Shown here piece after piece: positions 1 to 4,835 of a DNA stretch of 9,236 bases. Position numbers and translations under genes: made by a program. Each line of letters starts with the position of its first letter. Position 1 is the first letter of the stretch. The stretch is from contig JAEOSV010000169.1 in NCBI GenBank assembly GCA_016840185.1, positions 1 to 9,236 of the forward strand, read 5' to 3'. Under the pieces are notes generated by a model that worked only from the letters and a program-made list of their open reading frames with translations, was not told the DNA's origin and ran no database searches. Source of the stretch: Candidatus Hermodarchaeota archaeon. Its GTDB lineage: Archaea > Asgardarchaeota > Hermodarchaeia > Hermodarchaeales > Hermodarchaeaceae.

Positions 1-1
1 A

Positions 2-172
2 AACGGCCACATCGACCAAAAAATAACCAACCATGTGGAGATGCTAGTCAGAAGTTATGATCCTTGCCTCTCATGCGCTGTACATGCCGTAAACGGGCAG
101 ATGGCGATGCGTATAAAAGTGCTTAATAATATTGGTGAGACCACACAAATCATTCTAAACTTTGAGGAGTAA
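2..172 (+). CDS. [NiFe]-hydrogenase large subunit, C-terminal end (partial, 5' end outside window)
   Basis: The frame is open from the window edge and gives 56 codons before TAA. It contains EMLVRSYDPCLSCAVH, the C-terminal motif of [NiFe]-hydrogenase large subunits; the two cysteines of DPCxxC are two of the four ligands of the Ni-Fe centre. Wording of the type RSYDPCLSCAxH is typical of group 3 (F420-non-reducing/Mvh-like or sulfhydrogenase-like) cytosolic enzymes; this subgroup is inference. In this family a maturation endopeptidase normally cuts just after the His, so the following 28 residues (AVNGQMAMRIKVLN... ending NFEE) are probably a removable propeptide. Both metal-binding cysteines are TGC, so this is not a selenocysteine form. 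The gene converges on the GTPase gene on the other strand with only 17 nt between them. A homologue of the propeptide alone occurs at 2614-2685. Confidence 0.93.
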   Translation, partial: NGHIDQKITNHVEMLVRSYDPCLSCAVHAVNGQMAMRIKVLNNIGETTQIILNFEE

Positions 173-189
173 CCAATATCTGTCAAATC

Positions 190-1116
190 CTACCTTGCAA
201 CGCCTGTTCTCATCTCAATGTTTGATAACGTATTATTAATCGCGGTTGAAGTAATTAGTGAGAAGGCTTCGTGGATTCCTGCACCAGTTGCACTATCAGT
301 TTCAAAGTATGGCGTTCCCCAACGTCTTTCCACCATTTTGCCTGCCATAAAGGGTACACGGCGGTCTTTTGTTTGGTGCTTCCAATTTCCAACAAGTACT
401 ATCAAACCTTTTGGACAAATTCGTCGATAATCATTAATCCAATTTAGAACGGTCATAAACGTTGAAGGGTTGGCGACATCAAAGACCAGGATTGCTCCAT
501 GAGAGCCACTGAAATAATGTCGTCTGACCTGGCGAAACGACGGTTGCCCAGCAATATCCCAGATAATTAGTTTGACTTTTAGATTGCGAATATGTAAATC
601 CTTGACTGCGAAGGATGCACCTAATGATTGTTTATATTCTGGGGAGAAGGTATTCGACGTATAGCGTTGCAATAACACGGTTTTTCCTGAATCTGCATCT
701 CCTAATAGGACAAGTTTTAATCTGAAATCTGATGGTTTATCTTTGAGACGTTCGTGGACTTCGGTAGTAGTTATTCCTTCTGGAGTTTTTCCTACGTGTA
801 TATGAAAAGGGAAAATTGGCCGATGAGTTCCGTAACCTTGCACGGGAGGAGGTGCAGGAGGCACCTGGTCGAAAATCGGTTCGGGTGATGGTCTGGCTTC
901 ATCGGGTATGGGTATCCATTCTTTGTAAAAATCGCTATACCTGTAGCTCATTTGGGCCTCGCGTTGTTTTATTGGATCTGGATGATGAATTGGACGTTTC
1001 TCCCGAAGCCGAATTAGTGTAATAAAGCGTGGAATTCGTCTTCGACAATAGGGGCAGACTGTGAAGATTGGATAAAGCACCGGTTGGTTACAATTCGGAC
1101 ACAGAATCCGGTCCAA
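190..1116 (-). CDS. Zinc-ribbon / Rab-like small GTPase fusion with degenerate G4 and G5 motifs
   Basis: The protein has 308 residues. Residues 6-24 form a CxxC-x11-CxxC zinc knuckle (C6, C9, C21, C24). A basic and then proline-rich linker (about 25-130) follows, then a Ras/Rab-type GTPase domain (131-295). Visible motifs are G1 GDADSGKT (139-146), a Ser (164) where switch I normally has Thr, and G3 WDIAGQ (186-191) with the catalytic Gln kept. G4 is unusual: NKxD is replaced by NWKH (244-247). G5 is altered too (ETDSATG instead of ETSAKTG). There is no C-terminal cysteine for prenylation. The start is TTG: an in-frame TAA, the stop of the upstream gene, lies two codons before it, and GGGAGG sits about 8 nt upstream, so the start is well supported. 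It is the last gene of the MarR-GTPase-GTPase operon and is probably translationally coupled. The partner is unknown; the zinc ribbon suggests a protein- or RNA-binding adaptor. Fusions of this kind are expected in Asgard archaea. Confidence 0.9.
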   Translation of the reverse strand: MDRILCPNCNQPVLYPIFTVCPYCRRRIPRFITLIRLREKRPIHHPDPIKQREAQMSYRYSDFYKEWIPIPDEARPSPEPIFDQVPPAPPPVQGYGTHRPIFPFHIHVGKTPEGITTTEVHERLKDKPSDFRLKLVLLGDADSGKTVLLQRYTSNTFSPEYKQSLGASFAVKDLHIRNLKVKLIIWDIAGQPSFRQVRRHYFSGSHGAILVFDVANPSTFMTVLNWINDYRRICPKGLIVLVGNWKHQTKDRRVPFMAGKMVERRWGTPYFETDSATGAGIHEAFSLITSTAINNTLSNIEMRTGVAR

Positions 1117-1119
1117 TCC

Positions 1120-1971
1120 TTAGCCCTCCCATACACTTCCCTTGCTATTATCGGCTCCTGTATCGAATTCTTCGCCTAACGCCATGCGAATAATATCAAG
1201 GGCTTTGCTCCGATTCCGAATATCAACGGATACCATTCCATAAGTTGTCACTCCTAGAATCCGTTGAACTAGGTATGGAGAAAGTGCACCTTCTAAATCC
1301 TGTTTATTCGCTAATGCCAATATCTGAACAGGCAAACCCTGCTCATAAATGAAATCAAGAAGTTTTGCCTTACTTTCTAATACGTTGTCAAGAATGGAAT
1401 TCGTAACAATAACAACAATTCGCGTTCCCCGAAAATATAGGGTCCATAGCCTTTCAAACCGTTCATGGCCTCCGAAATCCCAGGCAACCACTTGATATGT
1501 CCCGATTCGTACGCCCTCCAAATTTTCAACCCGTGAGGCGACAGTCGGCTGATACTTAATTGGAGGTCTACCGCCACTTAACAGCGTAGTAAATGTGGTT
1601 TTCCCAACTCCAGGAAATCCAATGATGCTAATTTTCAGAGGTATGACAATGAGATCTTCAAGCCGAGTCACAAACTCATCAAGATTGACATCATAACTCA
1701 AGACGCTGCGGAAGCCTTCGGCAACGGCACGTAATCGCACCATTAAGATGTCGTCTTCATCGAATCCCTCGGCGCAAAGGATTACCACGCCCTCTCCTAG
1801 AGGCATTCCGGTCATTTTCACGCTGCCAATTTCGTCAACGAGCTCAAATCGGGTTTCTTTTACTCGGTGTGCGAACTGTCTAACAAGTGCCTCATCTACA
1901 TCGTAGTTCTCCCACTTACGGAAAACCACAATCTCATCGCGGGCATCAATGATAAAGACGTGATGAATCAT
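1120..1971 (-). CDS. Longin/roadblock-like domain fused to an Arf-like GTPase
   Basis: The protein has 283 residues. Residues 1-110 (starting MIHHVFIIDARDEIVVFRKW) have the strand-rich opening and alternating beta/helix pattern of a longin or roadblock fold, as in adaptin small chains and the SRX domain; this is fold recognition by eye. Residues 112-258 are an Arf/SR-beta-type GTPase with G1 GFPGVGKT (118-125), G2 Thr143 in YQPTVA, G3 WDFGGHE (164-170) and intact G4 NKQD (222-225). His replaces the usual catalytic Gln in GGQ, a residue choice otherwise seen in translational GTPases. There is no amphipathic N-terminal helix or myristoylation Gly as in true Arf, because the longin-like domain occupies that end. 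ATG start; GAGGG lies 7 nt upstream. It follows the MarR gene by 11 nt and its stop is 3 nt before the next GTPase gene. The likely role is regulation of membrane or complex assembly, by analogy with SRX/SR-beta and adaptor systems (inference). Confidence 0.88.
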   Translation of the reverse strand: MIHHVFIIDARDEIVVFRKWENYDVDEALVRQFAHRVKETRFELVDEIGSVKMTGMPLGEGVVILCAEGFDEDDILMVRLRAVAEGFRSVLSYDVNLDEFVTRLEDLIVIPLKISIIGFPGVGKTTFTTLLSGGRPPIKYQPTVASRVENLEGVRIGTYQVVAWDFGGHERFERLWTLYFRGTRIVVIVTNSILDNVLESKAKLLDFIYEQGLPVQILALANKQDLEGALSPYLVQRILGVTTYGMVSVDIRNRSKALDIIRMALGEEFDTGADNSKGSVWEG

Positions 1972-1982
1972 CCCATATCCCT

Positions 1983-2486
1983 CTAGTCATGGTCTTCTCT
2001 TGCTCCAATCGTCACTTTGGCAATCAGTTTCACAAGCGTTTCCAATTCCTTGGTGGTCAAATCTTGAAATGGAGCTGCCATCGCAATCATGATGCTCGGA
2101 AAGTGCTTCCGTAGAGCGAGCTGCCCATCCACAGTCAATTCCAGATTCATTTGCCGCCGATCCTCTGTTGATAAGGTCCGACGTACGTACCGTCTTGCCA
2201 CTAATCTGTCCACAAATCGCGTCGCAGTACTAGCAGGAATGGAAAACCGCATGACGATGTCGGTCATGTTGCAACTGATTTTTTCATTGATGAAATCTAG
2301 AATCACAAATTCCATCAAGTGAAACTCGGCTTCTCCGCGAGCATAGCTCGGGGTTCCCAACAAGCGAATCGACTCAATTGGGAGATTAATCAGTTGGATA
2401 ACAAGTTTAGTCAAATTGTAGATAAGGTTTTGACGACGTTCCTCCAACGACATACGCCCCTTGATACTAAATGAGTCGCCCAACAT
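1983..2486 (-). CDS. MarR-family winged-helix transcriptional regulator
   Basis: The protein has 167 residues, the usual length of the family. The helix-turn-helix and wing are clear at about 73-125: MTDIVMRFSIPASTATRFVDRLV (recognition helix around 84-96), then RRYVRR and the wing signature STEDRRQMNLELT (106-118) ending in a TVDGQLAL helix. Long flanking helices would form the dimer interface. Most members repress their own operon and release DNA when a small ligand binds. ATG at 2486 is taken as the start; ATG at 2453 (residue 12, preceded by AAGGGG) is an alternative that keeps the whole domain. It is first in an operon with the two GTPases, and an 18-bp perfect palindrome lies 49-66 nt upstream, overlapping the promoter, so autoregulation is likely. 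The ligand is unknown. Confidence 0.93.
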   Translation of the reverse strand: MLGDSFSIKGRMSLEERRQNLIYNLTKLVIQLINLPIESIRLLGTPSYARGEAEFHLMEFVILDFINEKISCNMTDIVMRFSIPASTATRFVDRLVARRYVRRTLSTEDRRQMNLELTVDGQLALRKHFPSIMIAMAAPFQDLTTKELETLVKLIAKVTIGAREDHD

Positions 2487-2526
2487 TGACCGGAATTAGC
2501 CGATGATACCCTTCAGGAATACTTCC

Positions 2527-2552
2527 AATATAAATATTTCCATATGGAAATA
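2527..2552. promoter_or_regulatory. Bidirectional TATA element overlapped by 18-bp palindromic operator (probable MarR site)
   Basis: Positions 2535-2552 read TATTTCCATATGGAAATA, a perfect 18-bp palindrome. The abutting AATATAAATA (2527-2536) is a TATA box on the plus strand (TATAAATA) and, read on the minus strand, TATTTATATT. On the minus strand a start about 25 nt downstream would give a roughly 15-20 nt leader for the MarR gene at 2486. On the plus strand it would drive the small ORF at 2614. Palindromes of this length are typical of dimeric MarR regulators. Binding by the adjacent MarR protein is inference. Confidence 0.65.
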
Positions 2553-2598
2553 AATTCTGAAAATTCACCTCGAAATAGTGAACAATGATTTTTTTCAT

Positions 2599-2605
2599 GA
2601 GGAGA
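2599..2605 (+). promoter_or_regulatory. Ribosome binding site of the hydrogenase-propeptide-like small ORF
   Basis: GAGGAGA lies 8 nt before the ATG at 2614. It is the main reason to regard the 23-residue ORF as translated rather than as a dead fragment. Confidence 0.6.
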
Positions 2606-2613
2606 ATGGGCAT

Positions 2614-2685
2614 ATGACTATGCGAGTTAAAGTGTTGAATCATCTGGGAGAAACCACTCAGGATATTCAGATTTTCGACGAGTAA
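2614..2685 (+). CDS. 23-residue small ORF, free-standing homologue of a [NiFe]-hydrogenase C-terminal propeptide
   Basis: The ORF starts MTMRVKVLNHLGETTQ and ends IFDE-stop. It aligns without gaps to the last 23 residues of the hydrogenase large subunit at 2-172 (MAMRIKVLNNIGETTQ... NFEE), with 15 of 23 identical and most changes conservative; both end at TAA at the same place. Of the identical non-Met residues, about half use different synonymous codons, so the similarity is kept at protein level. Similarity extends a few codons upstream (H-x-x-N-G) and then stops at the position of the processing-site His; the DPCxxC metal-binding part is absent and no UGA codon replaces it. GAGGAGA lies 8 nt before the ATG. 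It could be an expressed micropeptide (a decoy or chaperone-like partner of the maturation machinery) or the tail of a lost second hydrogenase gene. Methanogen VhuU shows that hydrogenase C-termini can be encoded separately, but VhuU carries the metal ligands and this peptide does not. Confidence 0.6.
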   Translation: MTMRVKVLNHLGETTQDIQIFDE

Positions 2686-2845
2686 CTTCTCGACTTCTTA
2701 CGGGTCGTCTCGGAGATTGTCGGTGACGGATTCTGAACCTCAGATTCGTATTCTCGATTGGCAGAAGAAACTATATGAGGATGGACCAGCGAAAGTAGGG
2801 CTTCCAACATCAATGCCATATTGCTACCCAATTGGAGTTGAATGT

Positions 2846-3043
2846 ATGTTTAGAAGAAGAGATGCTGAAACAAGTAAGGTAAAAGAAATGAAAAAAATTG
2901 GCGAAGGGGAGATGTGCCCCAAATGTGGGAAAAAGACCTTCTTTATGGATGAATCTACAGGGACAAAGGTCGGAGATACCATTTGGTGGGATTGTACGAG
3001 TTGTGGAGCCCGTCTCCGAAAGAAGGCTGAAAAAACATACTAA
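2846..3043 (+). CDS. Small zinc-ribbon protein A (65 aa)
   Basis: The protein has a basic N-terminal stretch (residues 1-22, MFRRRDAETSKVKEMKK) followed by a zinc ribbon with CPKC (24-27) and CTSC (50-53), separated by 22 residues, then GARLRKK. The frame is open further upstream (a TTG at 2717 and a GTG at 2723 are possible starts), but ATG at 2846 is preferred. The sequence CAATTGGAGTTGAATGTATG around it recurs almost exactly before paralogue B, with a 1-nt indel that breaks any shared upstream reading frame, so it is an untranslated ribosome binding site (GGAG, 8 nt before ATG). No catalytic residues are visible; nucleic-acid or protein binding is the reasonable guess. It is the first of three related genes at 2846, 4076 and 4394. 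A T8 run at 3190-3197 may end the transcript. Confidence 0.8.
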   Translation: MFRRRDAETSKVKEMKKIGEGEMCPKCGKKTFFMDESTGTKVGDTIWWDCTSCGARLRKKAEKTY

Positions 3044-3044
3044 G

Positions 3045-3084
3045 CTTCCATCGGATCTGGCGATGGAGCTGTGATTAGCCATCG
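3045..3084 (+). repeat. 3' element copy A after zinc-ribbon gene
   Basis: This starts one base after the stop codon. The core CTTCCATCG-N7-CGATGGAGCTGT matches copies at 4246 and 4636. A stem CGATGG (3061-3066) / CCATCG (3079-3084) with a 12-nt loop can form. CCATCG at 3048-3053 can also pair with the same CGATGG, giving two mutually exclusive hairpins. Confidence 0.55.
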
Positions 3085-3189
3085 ACTTTGCTTCACCTCG
3101 GAAAGAAAACCTTTCTGAGAACACCTAGGTCACACCCCTTACCAACTAGGAGACCTAAAACAAGCTGAATAATGTTCAAAGATCCGCTA

Positions 3190-3197
3190 TTTTTTTT
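3190..3197 (+). terminator. T8 run, probable terminator of zinc-ribbon A transcript
   Basis: Eight consecutive T on the plus strand about 150 nt after the stop of the zinc-ribbon A gene, before a convergent gene. Archaeal termination commonly occurs at T runs without a hairpin. Confidence 0.45.
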
Positions 3198-3231
3198 CTT
3201 AAATAGAATTAGGCCGCTAGCGCAGTAGGTC

Positions 3232-3747
3232 TCATTTATGAATCGTTATTTTTCCTTTTCGTTTTATTTCTTGAAGTTCAAGACGGCGCTTTTGAGGCGC
3301 TTTTTTTATGATTATGTCGAGAGCTCTTTTCGCGTCCTGTAGCGTTGGTGTTCTTCGTCGGTATGCCATAGCGGTGGGAGAGAGTCGTGGGGGGCTTGGG
3401 GTTGCGGGGCGTCGGCTTGCAGGGCGTAGGCGACTCCATATTGATCGTGATGGTGAGGTTCTTCGACGGGCTTTGGGCGGTTGTGGGGCTTTTTCTTTGA
3501 GGGCTATGGGTGCAAATGTTAAACCCAGATTGACTGCTTCTACGTTTTTCAGAAAGCCCGGTTCATAGCCGGTCATAATGAACGTGAGATTATAGTGTCC
3601 AGGGACAACTACGACATCATACCATCCATCAGCATAGGAATGCTGCCTACTGGTAACGGTACCTTCGACTATAATGTCTGCTACTCTGAGAATTCTTTGA
3701 CCAGTTGCTTCATCGGTGATTTCACCTGCGATGCTACTAAGACCCAT
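3232..3747 (-). CDS. Carboxypeptidase-regulatory-like beta-sandwich protein with basic C-terminal tail
   Basis: From ATG 3747 the protein has 171 residues. Residues 4-85 (SIAGEITDEATGQRI ... ADGWYDVVVVPGHYNLTFIMTGYEP) have the pattern of the carboxypeptidase D regulatory-like / PEGA-type seven-stranded beta-sandwich: a G-x-(V/I)-x-D opening, a G-x-Y strand, a P-G-x-Y turn and a GY(E)P motif. Residues 86-171 form an unusual tail rich in Pro, Arg, Ser and Lys (for example KARRRTSPSRS), ending in a predicted basic helix around TLQDAKRALDIIIKK. No signal peptide or membrane helix is seen, although most relatives are extracytoplasmic. GTG at 3756 is an alternative start, but GTGAT there looks like part of the ribosome binding site for ATG 3747. 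The tail region is GC-rich and repetitive compared with its neighbours. Function unknown; the basic tail might bind nucleic acid or the inner membrane surface (inference). It is convergent with zinc-ribbon A and divergent from zinc-ribbon B. Confidence 0.78.
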   Translation of the reverse strand: MGLSSIAGEITDEATGQRILRVADIIVEGTVTSRQHSYADGWYDVVVVPGHYNLTFIMTGYEPGFLKNVEAVNLGLTFAPIALKEKAPQPPKARRRTSPSRSIWSRLRPASRRPATPSPPRLSPTAMAYRRRTPTLQDAKRALDIIIKKAPQKRRLELQEIKRKGKITIHK

Positions 3748-3800
3748 TTTAATCACACAAAGAAAGTGATTCAGAATTGTAACCCATAATACTTACAGGA

Positions 3801-3806
3801 ATATAA
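3801..3806 (-). promoter_or_regulatory. Possible TATA box of the beta-sandwich protein gene
   Basis: On the minus strand this reads TTATAT within AAAGTTATATTCC, 54 nt before the ATG at 3747, which would give a leader of about 28 nt. Based on position and composition only. Confidence 0.35.
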
Positions 3807-3916
3807 CTTTAACATCGTCTTTTTAGAAGGGAGAAATATATGATTGGAAGGAGAATCGCCGGCTGAGAATGTGCAGTAAAATGTCCTTTCAGCACACCTT
3901 GTTGACCTCTGATAAA

Positions 3917-3964
3917 GTTTACAAATACGCGCAGAGCCTTATAAGGCATAGACGTTTTGTAAAC
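3917..3964. promoter_or_regulatory. Nested palindrome upstream of zinc-ribbon B, possible operator
   Basis: Outer arms GTTTACAAA (3917-3925) and TTTGTAAAC (3956-3964) are perfect 9-bp inverted repeats. They enclose a perfect 12-bp palindrome GCCTTATAAGGC (3936-3947) with nearly the same centre. The inner TTATAA may serve as a TATA box for the gene at 4076, in which case the arms would be regulator sites. No conventional protein-coding explanation fits. Confidence 0.5.
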
Positions 3965-4075
3965 CGGTGACGTTACACGCGCTATTATAGGGGTTAATGG
4001 CTTGGGGAAATGGTGTTGTATACTTGGCGGTCCCCGTATTTATGCAACATCGGCAACCAAGTTGGAGCTGAATGT

Positions 4076-4240
4076 ATGGCAAGAAAAATTAGTCGGACAA
4101 CGACAAAAAAAATTAGAGAAGTCAAATACGAAAAGTGTCCCAAATGTGGGCAAATGAAACTCTGGTATGATACAAACATTGGAAAAATGAAATGTGTCAA
4201 TTGTGGAGCCGAGTTCCGTAAAATGACTTCAGAGATTTAA
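4076..4240 (+). CDS. Small zinc-ribbon protein B (54 aa)
   Basis: This is a paralogue of the proteins encoded at 2846 and 4394. A basic N-terminus (MARKISRTTTKKIREVKYEK) is followed by a ribbon with CPKC (21-24) and CVNC (40-43), separated by 15 residues, then GAEFRK. The frame is open to a GTG-type start at 4010, but ATG 4076 is chosen because GTTGGAGCTGAATGTATG is the conserved ribosome binding site and start context also found before gene A (GGAG, 8 nt before ATG). At the nucleotide level, TTGTGGAGCC at the second CxxC is identical in A and B. Binding to nucleic acid or a protein partner is likely from the fold, but no target can be named. The nested palindrome at 3917-3964 lies upstream and the related 3' element follows the stop codon. 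Confidence 0.8.
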   Translation: MARKISRTTTKKIREVKYEKCPKCGQMKLWYDTNIGKMKCVNCGAEFRKMTSEI

Positions 4241-4245
4241 CCACA

Positions 4246-4296
4246 CCTCCTTCGTAACCAGCGATGTAGCTGTATAAAAACAGGTTACAGACGAAG
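4246..4296 (+). repeat. 3' element copy B after zinc-ribbon gene
   Basis: Five bases after the stop, CCTCCTTCG-N7-CGATGTAGCTGT matches the copies at 3045 and 4636. B and C also share TAAYCACAC at the stop codon. A stem CTTC+GTAACC (4250-4259) / GGTTAC+GAAG (4283-4296) with a 4-nt bulge can form. Confidence 0.5.
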
Positions 4297-4342
4297 TATG
4301 GAAGAAATGACGAACTAGGCTATCTATGCGAAGACAACGGGT

Positions 4343-4357
4343 AAAGCGTAATCACCT
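4343..4357 (+). repeat. Partial copy of the 3' element between zinc-ribbon genes B and C
   Basis: AAAGCGTAATCACCT matches GAAGCGTAATCGCCT in copy C (4656-4670) at 13 of 15 positions. It suggests that a further copy, or a remnant of another gene unit, lies here. Confidence 0.35.
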
Positions 4358-4393
4358 AAGGATAATCTCTGCAGGAGTAATAAGGTGGTGTTT

Positions 4394-4630
4394 ATGTCAA
4401 GAAAGGGTCCAGCGAAATCATCAAAAACCGCTGCGAAAAAAACGACCGCAACATCAGGATCAGAAACGCAATCGATGACTATGACAGAACAAGAGCGAAT
4501 GATAAGAAAGGGTAAGTGTGTTCAATGTGGCGCAATGGCCCTTGTATACGATAGAATGGAGAAGGGTCTCTCTCATTACAAGTGTGAAAATTGTGGCGCC
4601 AATCTACGGTTGGTGTCACGTTCACACTAA
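4394..4630 (+). CDS. Small zinc-ribbon protein C (78 aa)
   Basis: This is the third member of the tandem family. It has a longer Lys/Ser/Thr-rich tail (residues 1-30, MSRKGPAKSSKTAAKKTTAT), then a short helix (TEQERMIRKG) and a ribbon with CVQC (42-45) and CENC (64-67), separated by 18 residues, then GANLRL. The start is ATG 4394 with AAGGTGG 5 nt upstream; GTG at 4385, with AGGAG 7 nt upstream, is an equally good alternative that adds three residues. The N-terminal tail resembles the disordered basic tails of chromatin- or ribosome-associated proteins, but no specific function can be read from it. The TTGTGG-GCC stretch at the second CxxC is shared with A and B at nucleotide level. Confidence 0.8.
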   Translation: MSRKGPAKSSKTAAKKTTATSGSETQSMTMTEQERMIRKGKCVQCGAMALVYDRMEKGLSHYKCENCGANLRLVSRSH

Positions 4631-4635
4631 TCACA

Positions 4636-4670
4636 CTTCCATCGAAACCGGCGACGAAGCGTAATCGCCT
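4636..4670 (+). repeat. 3' element copy C after zinc-ribbon gene
   Basis: Five bases after the stop, CTTCCATCG-N7-CGACGAAGC matches copies A and B. A hairpin GGCGA (4650-4654) / TCGCC (4665-4669) with a 10-nt loop can form, in the same relative position as the hairpin of copy A but with different bases. Confidence 0.5.
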
Positions 4671-4773
4671 CGAACATGACAAGCACAACCTAAGGATGGT
4701 TAGAAATGAAAACCTCAACCCGCTCGAGTTCCATCGTCAAGGTGATAGTAAATGACTGACAAGAAATGTCTTG

Positions 4774-4801
4774 GAAAGTGTGTATATGCTTTTTATACAA
4801 C
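4774..4801 (+). promoter_or_regulatory. Conserved promoter element, copy 1
   Basis: It begins GAAAGTGTGTATATG and ends TTTTTATACAAC. The same 28 bases with one substitution occur at 8744-8771 before the next surface-protein gene. It contains a TATA-like TTTTTATA and an inverted repeat TGTATA/TATACA. It lies 155 nt before the ATG at 4957, so a leader of roughly 130 nt is expected. Confidence 0.65.
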
Positions 4802-4835
4802 TATAGCCAAAGGAGCGGTTCACGGGTGCTTCAGC

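Larger units (their letters stand above)
3748..4075. other. Intergenic region between divergent genes
   Basis: This 328-base stretch holds the minus-strand promoter (TTATAT at 3801-3806) and the nested palindrome at 3917-3964, with the conserved ribosome binding site for zinc-ribbon B at its right end. A perfect-looking ribosome binding site (GAAGGGAG, 3826-3833) precedes an ATG at 3840, but the frame ends after 8 codons. A 33-codon frame at 3869-3970 has no good ribosome binding site and runs through the palindrome. I see no RNA gene. Confidence 0.5.

Noticed and set aside
2717..2845. N-terminal extension of zinc-ribbon A from TTG 2717 or GTG 2723
   Set aside because: The region around ATG 2846 is conserved with gene B with a 1-nt indel that breaks the upstream frame, so it is best read as an untranslated ribosome binding site.
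3213..3240. tRNA-like stretch (CTAGCGCAGTAGGT followed by CTCAT), resembling the D-arm and anticodon of a methionine tRNA
   Set aside because: The second half of the D-stem, the anticodon stem and the T-arm cannot be formed and no acceptor stem pairs. At most it is a decayed fragment; chance similarity is possible.
3308..3568. Plus-strand 86-codon ORF opposite the beta-sandwich protein
   Set aside because: It is a shadow of the GC-rich basic-tail coding region and has no ribosome binding site or domain pattern.
3840..3866. Eight-codon ORF with a strong ribosome binding site, followed in frame by further UGA-interrupted codons; considered as a selenoprotein
   Set aside because: The read-through translation shows no selenoprotein motif and no SECIS-like structure is evident.
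3869..3970. 33-codon plus-strand ORF upstream of zinc-ribbon B
   Set aside because: There is no suitable ribosome binding site and most of it is the nested palindrome. No homologue is recognised.
4246..4670. CRISPR-like array because of repeated flanking elements
   Set aside because: Copies are imperfect, widely spaced and separated by genes, not by uniform spacers.
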